From Schaedlerella glycyrrhizinilytica_A (GTDB lineage: Bacteria; Bacillota; Clostridia; Lachnospirales; Lachnospiraceae): a stretch of DNA of 64,000 nucleotides. Below the pieces are notes generated by a model, which saw nothing but the letters and a program-made list of their open reading frames with translations, had not been told where the DNA came from and searched no databases. Positions 36,239 through 45,049 of the stretch are shown here, in pieces (positions within the stretch are counted from its first letter, which is position 1; each line of letters starts with the position of its first letter). The stretch lies in NCBI RefSeq assembly GCF_042852765.1, contig NZ_AP031414.1; one strand, 5' to 3'. The translations under genes were made by a program, and so were the position numbers.

Positions 36239-36443
36239 GCTCTTATTCTCTTTTATCCAGGTAGGAAAGAATGGATGGATGTTCGCAGTCGTAGGCGCTG
36301 TGGGAATGTGTATAACTGGCTGTATCATGGAACTGTGGGAAACGGCGTTTGCAGGATGTGGGAAAGCCCCGGCTTTTCCATGTACTGTGAATGCGTTTTC
36401 CATCGGTGTAATGGTCTGTTATGCACATTTCCACGGTGCAGAA
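36239..36443. other. Short stretch between terminator and bro gene
   Basis: A plus-strand frame from 36237 is hydrophobic at first (FAVVGAVGMCITGC), but it has no ribosome site and continues antisense through bro. I do not call it as a gene. Otherwise nothing is seen here. Confidence 0.4.
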
Positions 36444-37337
36444 TTATTCGTTATTATCGGTATCCTCACCATCTTCTTCCTCAATCAGAGCAGGGGCAGC
36501 CTCTATGATAGAAGTAAGGAGGTTATGGAAATCTGCGGCCTTCATGCTGGTAACAACCAGGGCACCTGTCTGTTCTTCCAGGGCCTTTCTCGCAATTCCG
36601 GCTACTTCACCGCCTCTGCGGGCAACTCTGCGGCTTTCTTCAAATCCCGCAGGATGAACAGCGGCAGAAATATCTTTTGTGGAAGTTTCCGCAAGCATAT
36701 TTAAGACAAGCTCTGTGGTGCTCATGTTATCACGGAGATTTTCTTTTTTCAAACCTTTCAAGGCTTTATATTGACGGGTAGACATACCCGCCCAGGCTTT
36801 GGTAATCTCATCCGTCAGGATGGCAAATTCTTTTCCCTCCTGTACGCCACGCTTCTGCCATTCGTCTGTAAGCTCTTTGCGGACACGGATAGTCAGGAGT
36901 CTTTGATTGATCCAGTCTTCATCATATCCCTTTTTCAGATATGTAGCAAAAGCGCGGTCAATGGCCTTCTCCGGGTCAATGGTTTCCTCGATACGCTCGC
37001 TGCCGACTTTCGCAAGCCATGCTTTCAGCGGTTCAACCTTGGGAGAAGTAACAGACTGGATGATACGGAAAATCCCCTCCATTGTTGCGGCATTTGTCCG
37101 ATATTTCTTTCCATCACTTGCTACCATTGAAGTTAGGGTACAAATTGTACCCCACCTTGCGTCAAGCTCAGAGTCACGGGAACGCATTTTTTTGATGTAT
37201 TGTTTTGGGTCTGCACTATCGGTCAAGACAGCGATAACATCGGTAACAGAGAAATACCATTCCTCCTGCTCGGCATTCCAGGCAGTGCGGATTTGTCTAT
37301 CTTCAAACATTTGGATTGAATTATTTTTTTCGCTCAT
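36444..37337 (-). CDS. Bro-N domain protein (phage antirepressor-like)
   Basis: 297 residues. The N-terminal Bro-N DNA-binding domain (about 8-110) includes WYFSVTDVIAVLTDS and KYRTNAATMEGIFRII. The C-terminal half is helical (AFAILTDEITKAWAGMS-like region), with an acidic end EEEDGED. Bro proteins are found in phages and ICEs and are thought to be regulators or antirepressors. The gene is convergent with the transfer operon. A 17-bp palindrome in its promoter is repeated inside its own coding sequence (37138-37154), suggesting autoregulation. Confidence 0.88.
   Translation of the reverse strand: MSEKNNSIQMFEDRQIRTAWNAEQEEWYFSVTDVIAVLTDSADPKQYIKKMRSRDSELDARWGTICTLTSMVASDGKKYRTNAATMEGIFRIIQSVTSPKVEPLKAWLAKVGSERIEETIDPEKAIDRAFATYLKKGYDEDWINQRLLTIRVRKELTDEWQKRGVQEGKEFAILTDEITKAWAGMSTRQYKALKGLKKENLRDNMSTTELVLNMLAETSTKDISAAVHPAGFEESRRVARRGGEVAGIARKALEEQTGALVVTSMKAADFHNLLTSIIEAAPALIEEEDGEDTDNNE
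37138..37154. repeat. Second copy of the bro palindrome, inside the gene
   Basis: GGTACAAATTGTACC within GGGTACAAATTGTACCC is the reverse complement of the promoter core. It encodes GTICTL of Bro and lies about 240 bases from the promoter copy. Two sites at this distance would allow looping by a dimeric or tetrameric regulator. Confidence 0.6.
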
Positions 37338-37373
37338 TATTTTGCCCTCCCGTTTTAATGTCTATTCCATTTC

Positions 37374-37403
37374 AGGTAGGGTACAATTTGTACCCCACCT
37401 GAA
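37374..37403. promoter_or_regulatory. Palindromic operator upstream of bro
   Basis: CAGGTAGGGTACAATT and its partner TTGTACCCCACCTG form a nearly perfect 29-bp palindrome with core GGGTACAATTTGTACCC. It lies about 40-65 bases before the bro start. The 17-bp core occurs again, in opposite orientation, at 37138-37154. Confidence 0.65.
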
Positions 37404-37455
37404 AAAATTACTTTTGTAAATTATATCATGTATGCTTTTGTGTTTCAATGAACGC

Positions 37456-38799
37456 TTACCCTCGTTCCTTGTTCTTCTCCCGTTCTTCCTTTTGTGGTGC
37501 AGATAAGAACTGGTCCACATTCCGCTTGATGGTATCCAGTTCCTTTACCTGAACTTTGATTTTCTGATAAGTTCCATACTCCTGCTGTTTCTCTGCGGTG
37601 AGGGAGTCCATCTCTTTTTTCAAGGCAGTAATATCTGGCAACTTTTGAACGCCCATCTGTTTGAGGGCTTTGGCAGCACTCTCAAAGAGGATGATCTGGC
37701 TTTCCTGTCCTCTCAGAAATTTTTCCTTGTCGGAAGATTTCCTGTACTGCTCATAGACTGGCCTGTGTTCCCGGTAGGCGGAAACGTGCTTTATCAGCAG
37801 GCCGATCTCGCCTATCCGTTGTTCCTTTGCCTTGATGGAGGACAGGAGCCGGTCCTGTTCCGTCATCACTTCATCAACCTTACCCTGTAACTGCTCATAG
37901 TGGGTAATGCCGTGTTCCGTGAGGAAATTGAATGTACGGGCTGCCTCCTTTAGATTGTTGATCTTCGCCCAATGTGCAAAGCCACCACTTTCCTGGGCTT
38001 TGAGATTGTTCTGTATATCAATGAGCAGGCTGATCTTCTGACTGCCTAACTTCGGCTGCTTGGATGGGCGGAGGCCTCCGGCAATCCTGGAGGAAACGGC
38101 TTCCTCCGTGTAATCTACGCCCAGGGTTTTCAGACGGGTAAACCGTTCCTGTCCCGTGGCTTTGCAGGAAATGTACTTACCCCGCTTGATCTCGTATCCC
38201 TCTGCCTCCAGCCTTTTCAGCAGTTCCTCAAAATCAGATACCTGGGGAATGAGCCGGTCAATGACTGTTTTCAATTTCGCCTTATAGCTGGTTCCCGCTT
38301 TCTCTGTGGTATGTTCAATGTAGCGCTTCCCTTTGTCCTGTCCCGGCACGATCACGGACAGACCATATTCCTTGCATAGCCGGTCGCTGGTGCGGCGGAT
38401 GAAATGATAGCTCTGCTTGTTGGAGTGGTACTTCCGATAATCCACAAAACTGACAGAGTTAAAAATGATGTGATTATGAATATGCCCCTTGTCTATGTGG
38501 GTCGTGAGGACAAATTCATACTTGCCGCCCAACACTTCATTTGCCAGCTTCATGCCGATTTCATGGGCCTGTTTCGGCGTGACCTCCCCAGGAGAAAATG
38601 CCTGTATCAGGTGGCGACCCAGGTTGGTGCCCTTGTCTATGGCATGGCGGCGTGTCCAGGAAAATTCTATGTCGGCGGTTTCTGCGGAACACCCAAAGGA
38701 GGACACCAGGAGGGTTTCATCCGTTTTCCCAGGATTGCAGATATAGGCTATGGCCTTATTCAGCGTTGTTTTGATAGGATGTGTCTTTGTAACTGCCAT
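37456..38799 (-). CDS. Conjugative relaxase of ICE2 (MobP-type)
   Basis: 447 residues. The N-terminal relaxase domain has the metal-binding motif THIDKGHIHNHIIFNSV near residue 120. The tyrosine region lies in the first 30 residues (KAIAYICNPGKT). The C-terminal half is a coiled region (EKQQEYGTYQKIKVQVKELD). It nicks oriT to begin transfer. It is on the opposite strand to the transfer operon, with mobC just upstream and overlapping by 40 bases, as in Tn1549. Confidence 0.93.
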   Translation of the reverse strand: MAVTKTHPIKTTLNKAIAYICNPGKTDETLLVSSFGCSAETADIEFSWTRRHAIDKGTNLGRHLIQAFSPGEVTPKQAHEIGMKLANEVLGGKYEFVLTTHIDKGHIHNHIIFNSVSFVDYRKYHSNKQSYHFIRRTSDRLCKEYGLSVIVPGQDKGKRYIEHTTEKAGTSYKAKLKTVIDRLIPQVSDFEELLKRLEAEGYEIKRGKYISCKATGQERFTRLKTLGVDYTEEAVSSRIAGGLRPSKQPKLGSQKISLLIDIQNNLKAQESGGFAHWAKINNLKEAARTFNFLTEHGITHYEQLQGKVDEVMTEQDRLLSSIKAKEQRIGEIGLLIKHVSAYREHRPVYEQYRKSSDKEKFLRGQESQIILFESAAKALKQMGVQKLPDITALKKEMDSLTAEKQQEYGTYQKIKVQVKELDTIKRNVDQFLSAPQKEEREKNKERG

Positions 38800-39089
38800 A
38801 TCTCATCCTGCCTTTCCCTGATCTCCTGAATGTCCGCCGCATAGGCGGAACCTCCCGCATTGAGCCGCTTTGCGATCTGGTTGATGTTCCTGCTGATGGC
38901 TGACAGGATTTTATTCATCTCCTTTATGTCCGTGGTGTCAGTGTAGATGATATATCCGTCAATCGCCATCTTCCGCAGATAAGCCCCATACCGTTGTGTG
39001 GGGAGCAGTTTCATCTTTTCATCTATCAGCCCTTTTTCCTCGGCTGTCACCCAAAACTTCATCTGAATATTTCTCTTTCGGTTCGCCAT
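38760..39089 (-). CDS. mobC: MobC-like relaxosome protein (ICE2)
   Basis: 109 residues from the ATG at 39087-39089, with GGAGG 7 bases upstream; a longer frame has no site. It begins MANRKRNIQMKFWVTAEEKG and has the MobC signature MNKILSAISRNINQIAKRLN near residue 65. It assists the relaxase at oriT. The stretch immediately upstream (39144-39339) is the likely oriT. Confidence 0.9.
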   Translation of the reverse strand: MANRKRNIQMKFWVTAEEKGLIDEKMKLLPTQRYGAYLRKMAIDGYIIYTDTTDIKEMNKILSAISRNINQIAKRLNAGGSAYAADIQEIRERQDEIWQLQRHILSKQR

Positions 39090-39143
39090 CGGTTTCCTCC
39101 GTTCTTCTAAGGGTTTGGGATTATCCCAACAAGCATTTTTCAT

Positions 39144-39339
39144 TTTCGGGCAAAGGACCTGAAAATTAGAAAAATCGCAAACGGGTACTCGTTTGCTGTG
39201 CTTGCTGTTCTTTAGTTCTTCGTACTTAGGTAATCCCGAAAACCTCCGTTTGGCTACCGAAAATGCAAAGAAAAAGCGCTACAAACTTCATTCGTTCATA
39301 GCGTTTCTCATTCTCTGTCCAGTTGTGTCAGGAGCATGG
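39144..39339. other. Candidate oriT of ICE2
   Basis: A non-coding stretch between mobC and a divergent-side regulator. A perfect inverted repeat GCAAACG-GGTACT-CGTTTGC spans 39177-39196, and an A+T-rich tract flanks it. Position upstream of mobC/relaxase and the hairpin fit an oriT; the nick site is unknown. Confidence 0.5.
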
Positions 39340-39702
39340 TTACTCCCCTTTTTCTCTGGCATCCAACACGGCTTGTACGGTGGCAATGATAATTCCGATT
39401 TCCCGATCGGTCAATTCATCTGCCAGAGCGTCAAGCTGTCGGCGCAACGTAGTTTTCCCATATGTCGTATCCCCAAAAAGAAATTGATCCACGGAGATAT
39501 GATAGCGGGACATGAGCTCAAAAAAGATTTGGAGGCTCGGATGTTGTCCCTTATTCTCAATATTGGCGAGATAGCGGGGAGAAAGATACATCTCATCACC
39601 TACTTTGTTACGAGACTCCTTCTGTCCTGTCCTCGCCGCCTTAATTGCTGACCCATAGGGGCCAAAGTCGATTTTTTCTACAGGTCTTTTTGCCATATTC
39701 AT
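39340..39702 (-). CDS. XRE-family transcriptional regulator
   Basis: 120 residues. HTH_3 domain at about 17-75 (GDEMYLSPRYLANIENKGQHPSLQIFF is split in motif, with SPRYLANIE as the recognition helix). The C-terminal part LDALADELTDREIGIIIATVQAVLD is helical. The start could be the second Met (39696). It lies between the oriT region and the cargo and may control the adjacent transfer or cargo genes. Confidence 0.85.
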   Translation of the reverse strand: MNMAKRPVEKIDFGPYGSAIKAARTGQKESRNKVGDEMYLSPRYLANIENKGQHPSLQIFFELMSRYHISVDQFLFGDTTYGKTTLRRQLDALADELTDREIGIIIATVQAVLDAREKGE

Positions 39703-39909
39703 TCACCCGATTACATTTTACAGTTCCTTTTTCTCATTGAATATGTCTACACAATTCCCAACATAAGCCAAAATAATTCATGATTTCGGCTTGATATTCT
39801 TGACATGACAAGGTATAATCATATGAATGGCAAGAAAAAACCATTTGCTTATCAAATACAATAGCACAAACAAGAAAAATTATGAAATTACAAGGAGAGG
39901 ATTACTACC

Positions 39910-40266
39910 ATGTTAAGACCGAAAGAAGTTGTTCAGTTATGGGTAGATGCATTCAATAACCATGATGTGGAAGCAATTACAGCTCTTTATCATGAAAATG
40001 CGACAAATCACCAAGTAGCGAATGAGCCAGTAGTAGGCATTGAAGCAATCCGTACCATGTTTACAGCCGAATTTTCAACAGCGGATATGACAGCTATCGT
40101 AGAAAATATTTTTGAGGATGGGCAATGGGCAATCCTTGAATGGCGTGATCCATTGGGGTTACGGGGATGTGGCTTTTTTCAGGTGGTGAACGGAAAGATT
40201 TTATTCCAACGAGGCTATTGGGATAAACTCTCATTTTTGAAACAGCACAATCTTCCAATAGAGTAA
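39910..40266 (+). CDS. SnoaL/NTF2-like protein
   Basis: 118 residues, MLRPKEVVQLWVDAFNNHDVEAITALYHENATNHQVANEP, a typical SnoaL-like fold start. Family members are small cyclase, isomerase or ligand-binding domains. AGGAGAGG precedes the ATG. It is the first gene of a plus-strand cargo with two acetyltransferases before tet. The substrate is unknown. Confidence 0.8.
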   Translation: MLRPKEVVQLWVDAFNNHDVEAITALYHENATNHQVANEPVVGIEAIRTMFTAEFSTADMTAIVENIFEDGQWAILEWRDPLGLRGCGFFQVVNGKILFQRGYWDKLSFLKQHNLPIE

Positions 40267-40291
40267 ATATGACATTTTAGTAGGAGAAAAT

Positions 40292-41155
40292 ATGGAATAC
40301 CGGACATTGGAAAACATAGATTCCATTTGTATATACGAAGCGTTTACACAGGCATTTTCTGATTATCAGGTTTCAGTTGATATGTCTTTTAAATCCTTTG
40401 AGACAATGTTGAAAAGAAATGGATTTATGCCTGCGGTTTCAGTTGGAGCCTTTGTAGATAAAACGCTTGTCGCTTTTATCTTGAATGGAGTGAGAGAGTG
40501 GGATAATGAAAAAACAGTCTATGACCTCGGAACAGGAGTTATCCCTGATTTTCGCAGAACAGGAATCATGGGGGAATTATTGAATCTGGTCAGTGCTATA
40601 TGTATAAAAAATAAAATCAGAGTGTATCAGCTGGAAGTGATTCAGGATAATGAGAAGGCGCTTACTTTATATAAAAAGCAGGGATTTCAAGTTGACAGAG
40701 TATTGAATTGTTACCAACTGACAGGTGGGATAAAAGAACCAGGCATATATAAAGCGTGGAAACTGGAACATCCAGAAAAAATACAAGAAGCTCAATGGAC
40801 AATAGTCAAGGATTTTTGGACGTATCCACCTTCATGGCAAAACGCAAAAGATGCTGTATGCGCAATCGCCAGATCCTTTTCTTATACGATTGTTAAATTT
40901 GACGGAAACCTGATCGGCTATGGTATTGTGGACAAAATAAAAGGAGATATTGTGCAGTTAGCGGTACATCCTCAATATCGCAGAATGGGAGTTGCCACAG
41001 AGATTTTGTTGGATTTATCGAAACAAACAAAGAGTTTAGAGATGAAAGTAATAAACGTGGATGAGCGAGATCAGGCATTAAACATATTTTTGAAGAAAAT
41101 GAAGTTTCGTGTATTTGTTAAACAATATGAAATGAGAAAATATTTTTCTGTTTAG
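40292..41155 (+). CDS. GNAT-family N-acetyltransferase (two domains)
   Basis: 287 residues, apparently two GNAT domains. The first (about 1-145) has the acetyl-CoA loop VIPDFRRTGIMGELL near 90; the second (about 165-287) has VHPQYRRMGVATEIL near 225. It starts 26 bases after the SnoaL-like gene with AGGAGAAA upstream. It could act on an amine antibiotic or a protein; the motif only supports acyl transfer. Confidence 0.88.
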   Translation: MEYRTLENIDSICIYEAFTQAFSDYQVSVDMSFKSFETMLKRNGFMPAVSVGAFVDKTLVAFILNGVREWDNEKTVYDLGTGVIPDFRRTGIMGELLNLVSAICIKNKIRVYQLEVIQDNEKALTLYKKQGFQVDRVLNCYQLTGGIKEPGIYKAWKLEHPEKIQEAQWTIVKDFWTYPPSWQNAKDAVCAIARSFSYTIVKFDGNLIGYGIVDKIKGDIVQLAVHPQYRRMGVATEILLDLSKQTKSLEMKVINVDERDQALNIFLKKMKFRVFVKQYEMRKYFSV

Positions 41156-41167
41156 GATATTGCATAG

Positions 41168-41758
41168 ATGAAGAAGCTGACTTTAAGGGCGGTTGTCAGT
41201 GAAGGGGCAGGCATGAGATATAATAAAACAATAATGTTAAGTAATGGTGTGGAATGTTGTTTGAGGAATGGAACAGAAAGTGATGGTCAGCTTGTATTGG
41301 ATAATTTCAATCTGACACATAGCGAAACCGATTATTTGCTTACATATCCAGATGAAAACAGTTTTAATGCCGAACAGGAAAGCCAGTTCCTGAAAGAAAA
41401 GGCTGAGAGTGAAAGGGAGATTGAACTGATTGCCATAGTTGACGGTGTCATTACAGGAACAGCAGGAATCGAGGCAATCGGTACAAAGTATAAGGTACGG
41501 CATCGGGCAGAATTTGGCATCAGCGTTGCGAAAAAATATTGGGGGCTTGGAATTGGTAAGGCTTTGCTGGCTTCATGTATCGAATGTGCTAAAGCAGCGG
41601 GCTATAGCCAGCTTGAACTTAATGTGGTTGCTGAAAACGAAAGAGCCGTTTCTATGTATGAACAGGCTGGATTTGTCGAGTTTGGAAGAAATCCCAAAGG
41701 ATTTTGCTCCCGCATAGCCGGATTTCAGGAGGTCATTTCTATGAGATTAGAATTGTGA
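41168..41758 (+). CDS. GNAT-family N-acetyltransferase
   Basis: Up to 196 residues. The acetyl-CoA loop is VAKKYWGLGIGKALL near residue 130, followed by LNVVAENERAVSMYEQAGF, a classic GNAT ending. The start is uncertain: ATG at 41168 has a weak site, while the ATG at 41213 (MRYNKTIMLSNG) has AAGGGGCAGG upstream and is the better choice. It follows the other acetyltransferase by 12-57 bases. It is likely of the RimI/SpeG-like group; the substrate is unknown. Confidence 0.87.
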   Translation: MKKLTLRAVVSEGAGMRYNKTIMLSNGVECCLRNGTESDGQLVLDNFNLTHSETDYLLTYPDENSFNAEQESQFLKEKAESEREIELIAIVDGVITGTAGIEAIGTKYKVRHRAEFGISVAKKYWGLGIGKALLASCIECAKAAGYSQLELNVVAENERAVSMYEQAGFVEFGRNPKGFCSRIAGFQEVISMRLEL

Positions 41759-41840
41759 TGATTGAAAGATTTATTTCATGCTTGCTTTTCGGGTGCGGAT
41801 GTGTTATAATCATGATATTTCCAAAAAGGAGTTAAAAAAT

Positions 41841-41864
41841 ATGCGGCAGGGTATTCTTAAATAA
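41841..41864 (+). CDS. tet leader peptide MRQGILK
   Basis: An 8-codon frame (ATG CGG CAG GGT ATT CTT AAA TAA) with AAAAGGAG 8-10 bases upstream. The same short leader precedes other ribosomal-protection tet genes. Its translation probably affects the attenuator hairpins that begin within it. Confidence 0.7.
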   Translation: MRQGILK

Positions 41865-41948
41865 AACTATAACCAAATAGTGGGAACAAAAAACTTTGGG
41901 ATGTCCTTTGGAACAAGGGCTTGGTTTTTTGTGCCTATTTAAGAATAC
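41851..41948 (+). promoter_or_regulatory. tet transcription attenuator
   Basis: GTATTCTTAAATA (41851-41863) pairs perfectly with TATTTAAGAATAC (41936-41948). Between them AACCAA can pair with TTGGTT, which is followed by TTTT, a terminator-like alternative. Because the long stem overlaps the leader codons, ribosome position there could select between forms, as in tet(M) attenuation. Confidence 0.7.
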
Positions 41949-42030
41949 TTTTGCCTTATATATTGACATAGCAAGACAAGTGACAAGCGTCTGTTGGCGT
42001 ATGTCTTTTATGTGTATGTCCAAAGATTAA

Positions 42031-42067
42031 ATCCCCAGCGGTAAGAGTATTTTGCTGCTGGGGATTT
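42031..42067 (+). terminator. Second hairpin before tet
   Basis: ATCCCCAGC pairs with GCTGGGGAT and is followed by TTTTTA. It is a second intrinsic terminator in the tet leader, 36 bases before the tet start. Confidence 0.75.
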
Positions 42068-42103
42068 TTATGCCTTTTTTTGGCTGTGAATGGAGGATGA
42101 CAC

Positions 42104-44023
42104 ATGAAAATAATCAATATTGGCATTCTTGCACACGTTGATGCAGGAAAAACAACACTGACAGAAAGCCTGCTGTATACAAGCGGGGCAATCATAGAAC
42201 CGGGCAGTGTAGATAAAGGCACAACAAGAACGGATTCTATGGCTTTGGAACGTCAAAGGGGAATTACCATTCAGGCTGCCGTTACGTCTTTTCACTGGAA
42301 AGAGTACAAAGTGAATCTTGTAGATACACCGGGACACATGGATTTTTTGACAGAAGTGTACCGTTCTTTATCAGTTCTGGACGGAGCGATTTTAGTAGTG
42401 TCTGCAAAAGATGGCGTACAGGCACAGACCAGAGTGCTGTTCCATGCGCTGAGGAAGATGAAGATACCAACCATTATTTTTATCAATAAAATCGATCAGG
42501 AAGGCTTTGTTCCTGCACAGACTTATCAAAATATCAGAGAAAAATTGACAGAAGATATGATGGTTATGCAGGAAGTTCATTTATTTTCAGAACTAACACT
42601 TTCCGACGTTGCGGATTTTGAAAAGTGGGATGCTGTGATTGCCGGGAATGATGATCTTTTAGAAAAATATCTTTCAGGAGCGCCTTTGACATTGCGGGAA
42701 CTTCAGGAAGAAATAAAGCGAAGGGTACAGCAGGGAACTTTTTTTCCGGTATATCATGGAAGCGCAAAAGAGAATATCGGGACAAAAGAATTGCTTGATG
42801 TAATCACAGATATTTTTTCATCGAAAACGGATAACTGTCAATCGGAACTGTGCGGGTACGTTTTTAAAATTGAATATACCGAGCAGAAAAAACGACGGTG
42901 CTATGTAAGGCTGTATAGTGGTACGCTTTGCTTACGGGAAACGATTTTTTTGCAAAAAAAGGAAAAGATTAAGATTACAGAGATGTCAATTCCATTTAAG
43001 GGAGAAATTGTCCAGACAGATACTGCTGATTCCGGGGAGATTGTTATTTTGTCTGACAACACATTAAAGTTAAATGATATTCTGGGAGACGAAAAACTGT
43101 TGCCACGCAAGGCATGGACGGATAATCCCCTGCCGCTTCTTAGGACAACGATAGAGCCAGCCAAAGCAGAGCAAAGGGAAGTGTTGCTGGATGCCCTTAC
43201 AGAGATTGCGGATACTGATCCGCTTCTGCGCTTTGTGATTGATCCTGTCACTCATGAAATCATTCTTTCCTTTTTGGGGAAAGTACAGTTAGAAGTTGTT
43301 TGTTCTTTATTGAATGAAAAATATTGCATCGAGGCAGAGGTAAAAGAGCCTACGGTCATTTATCTGGAAAGACCACGAAAAGAGGAGCATTATACAATTC
43401 ATATTGAAGTGCCGCCAAATCCCTTTTGGGCGTCGATTGGTCTGGCAGTCACTCCCCTTCCTGCTGGGAGCGGAACAGAATATGAAAGCAAGGTGTCACT
43501 TGGTTATTTAAACCAAAGTTTTCAAAACGCAGTTATGGAAGGGATTCAGTATGGATTGGAGCAGGGAGTGTATGGATGGGAGGTGACAGATTGCAGGATC
43601 TGTTTTGAATACGGAATTTATTACAGCCCAGTCAGTACTCCGTCAGATTTCCGCTTTCTTGCGCCCATTGTGCTGGAACTGGCATTAAAAAAAGCAGGAA
43701 CACAGGTTTTAGAACCCTATCTTTCTTTTACCCTGTTTGCACCGCAGGAATATCTTTCACGGGCTTATCATGATGCTGTGAAATACGATGCGGTAATTGA
43801 AACAACTTCAATAAAAAATAATGAAGCGATCTTAACTGGAGAAATACCGGCAAGACGGATTGGGGAATACAAAAGCGATCTGAATTTCTACACAAATGGA
43901 AGAAGTGTTTGCCTGACGGAATTGAAAGGGTATCAGGAAACTTCAGGGGAACCTGCAGTACAGCCCCGCCGCCCCAATAGCCGGCTGGATAAGGTTCGTC
44001 ATATGTTTCAGAAGATCATGTAA
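42104..44023 (+). CDS. tet: Ribosomal-protection tetracycline resistance protein
   Basis: 639 residues, an EF-G-like GTPase: G1 AHVDAGKTTL, G2/G3 RGITIQAA and VDTPGHMDF, G4 NKID. Domains II-V follow, ending RRPNSRLDKVRHMFQKIM, which agrees with Tet(W)-type proteins. It displaces tetracycline from the ribosome. The sequence mixes features I associate with Tet(W), Tet(32) and Tet(O), and I do not assign a class. GGAGG lies 8 bases upstream of the ATG. Expression is probably controlled by the leader attenuator. Confidence 0.95.
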   Translation: MKIINIGILAHVDAGKTTLTESLLYTSGAIIEPGSVDKGTTRTDSMALERQRGITIQAAVTSFHWKEYKVNLVDTPGHMDFLTEVYRSLSVLDGAILVVSAKDGVQAQTRVLFHALRKMKIPTIIFINKIDQEGFVPAQTYQNIREKLTEDMMVMQEVHLFSELTLSDVADFEKWDAVIAGNDDLLEKYLSGAPLTLRELQEEIKRRVQQGTFFPVYHGSAKENIGTKELLDVITDIFSSKTDNCQSELCGYVFKIEYTEQKKRRCYVRLYSGTLCLRETIFLQKKEKIKITEMSIPFKGEIVQTDTADSGEIVILSDNTLKLNDILGDEKLLPRKAWTDNPLPLLRTTIEPAKAEQREVLLDALTEIADTDPLLRFVIDPVTHEIILSFLGKVQLEVVCSLLNEKYCIEAEVKEPTVIYLERPRKEEHYTIHIEVPPNPFWASIGLAVTPLPAGSGTEYESKVSLGYLNQSFQNAVMEGIQYGLEQGVYGWEVTDCRICFEYGIYYSPVSTPSDFRFLAPIVLELALKKAGTQVLEPYLSFTLFAPQEYLSRAYHDAVKYDAVIETTSIKNNEAILTGEIPARRIGEYKSDLNFYTNGRSVCLTELKGYQETSGEPAVQPRRPNSRLDKVRHMFQKIM

Positions 44024-44104
44024 GGTCTTGCGCAATGCAAGCGTTCATTGCTGGCTATTGCGGAATATCATTGATAGAATCAGTAGCAGAGAGGAGGAAC
44101 TATT

Positions 44105-44557
44105 TTGAACAAGGAACAGACAGATATTACAACAGGAAAGCAAATACGTCATCTGCGGACACAATCGGGAATGACACAAGAGGAATTAGCCGGGGAATTA
44201 AATGTTACCCGGCAGGCGCTATCGAATTGGGAGAGGGATGTCAATGAACCCGATATAAATACGTTGAAAAAAATCTGCTTTCTTTTTGGAGTCCACATGG
44301 ATGATCTTGCGAAGGAGGTAATCATAAAAATGGAAACAAATATGGAAAAAACAAAACGACCGTTTAATAAGTATGATATAGCAATCGGATTATTTTACGC
44401 AGTTGGTATCTTTATCGGCATTGGTATTTTCTTTGTGGGTGGTCTGATGACAATGTCCGGTACAGGCTGGGGAGCGTCACTATTTGGAGGTTTTTGCTTT
44501 GCCCTTGTATTCGGTTTAATATGCCATGCTATTATTACATTAAAACGACATGATTAA
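44105..44557 (+). CDS. XRE-family regulator with two transmembrane segments
   Basis: 150 residues. The start is TTG at 44105, with GAGGAGGAAC upstream. The HTH_3 domain (12-67) reads MTQEELAGELNVTRQALSNWE. A short linker is followed by two hydrophobic helices (LFYAVGIFIGIGIFFVGGL and FGGFCFALVFGLICHAII). Membrane-tethered XRE proteins often sense envelope signals. It lies downstream of tet and ahead of a terminator. Confidence 0.85.
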   Translation: MNKEQTDITTGKQIRHLRTQSGMTQEELAGELNVTRQALSNWERDVNEPDINTLKKICFLFGVHMDDLAKEVIIKMETNMEKTKRPFNKYDIAIGLFYAVGIFIGIGIFFVGGLMTMSGTGWGASLFGGFCFALVFGLICHAIITLKRHD

Positions 44558-44635
44558 AATGAAAAAAGCTGCTTGCGGTTAATAAAAAAACCGTTGTGTG
44601 GGCAGCAAAATTTTAATGCAATAAAGAAAAAGCCA

Positions 44636-44676
44636 AACGGCGGTTTTGACAAAATCAAAGCCGCTGTTTCTTTTTA
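44636..44676 (+). terminator. Terminator after the tet/XRE cargo
   Basis: AACGGCGGTTTTGA pairs with TCAAAGCCGCTGTT over a short AAAA-containing loop, then TTCTTTTT. A weaker hairpin GCTGC...GCAGC followed by AAAATTTT lies just upstream (about 44568-44612). Confidence 0.8.
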
Positions 44677-44736
44677 TCTTCTCAAGAAATGACGCGGTAC
44701 CACTGGTAAAAGCGGCGGCTATAGGAGGAAGCCGCC

Positions 44737-44838
44737 ATGAGCTATAAACCATATCAACAAATTCTTACATTCTTTGACTTATCAAAAAAAGCCCGACTAC
44801 CACCGGGGATGTTTCTACCCCTGAATATGAACTTTTAA
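44737..44838 (+). CDS. Unrecognised 33-residue ORF
   Basis: MSYKPYQQILTFFDLSKKAR... ends after 33 residues; AGGAGG precedes the ATG. It could be a real small peptide or the truncated start of a longer gene. I see no matching downstream remainder. Low confidence. The rest of 44558-45049 holds terminators and the sigma-factor leader. Confidence 0.3.
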   Translation: MSYKPYQQILTFFDLSKKARLPPGMFLPLNMNF

Positions 44839-45049
44839 ATCATCTAAATACTGCTGTTAATTCCTTTGCGTCTGTCTGCGTCTTGCAGTCAGGCGCTTTT
44901 TTCTGTTTATTCGGGACTTCGCAAAATAGCAGGGCCTTTTATAAAATTTTTCTCCGATCTTGGTTGCCAAATTGCGGTTTCCATGATTACCCCTGCGAAA
45001 GGGAGGAGAACTATCACCCGCCTTTGCGGCTGCGAAGGGAGGTGAGAAA

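Noticed and set aside
36237..36704. Hydrophobic plus-strand frame after the ICE2 terminator
   Set aside because: No ribosome site, and more than half lies antisense to bro with no family resemblance.
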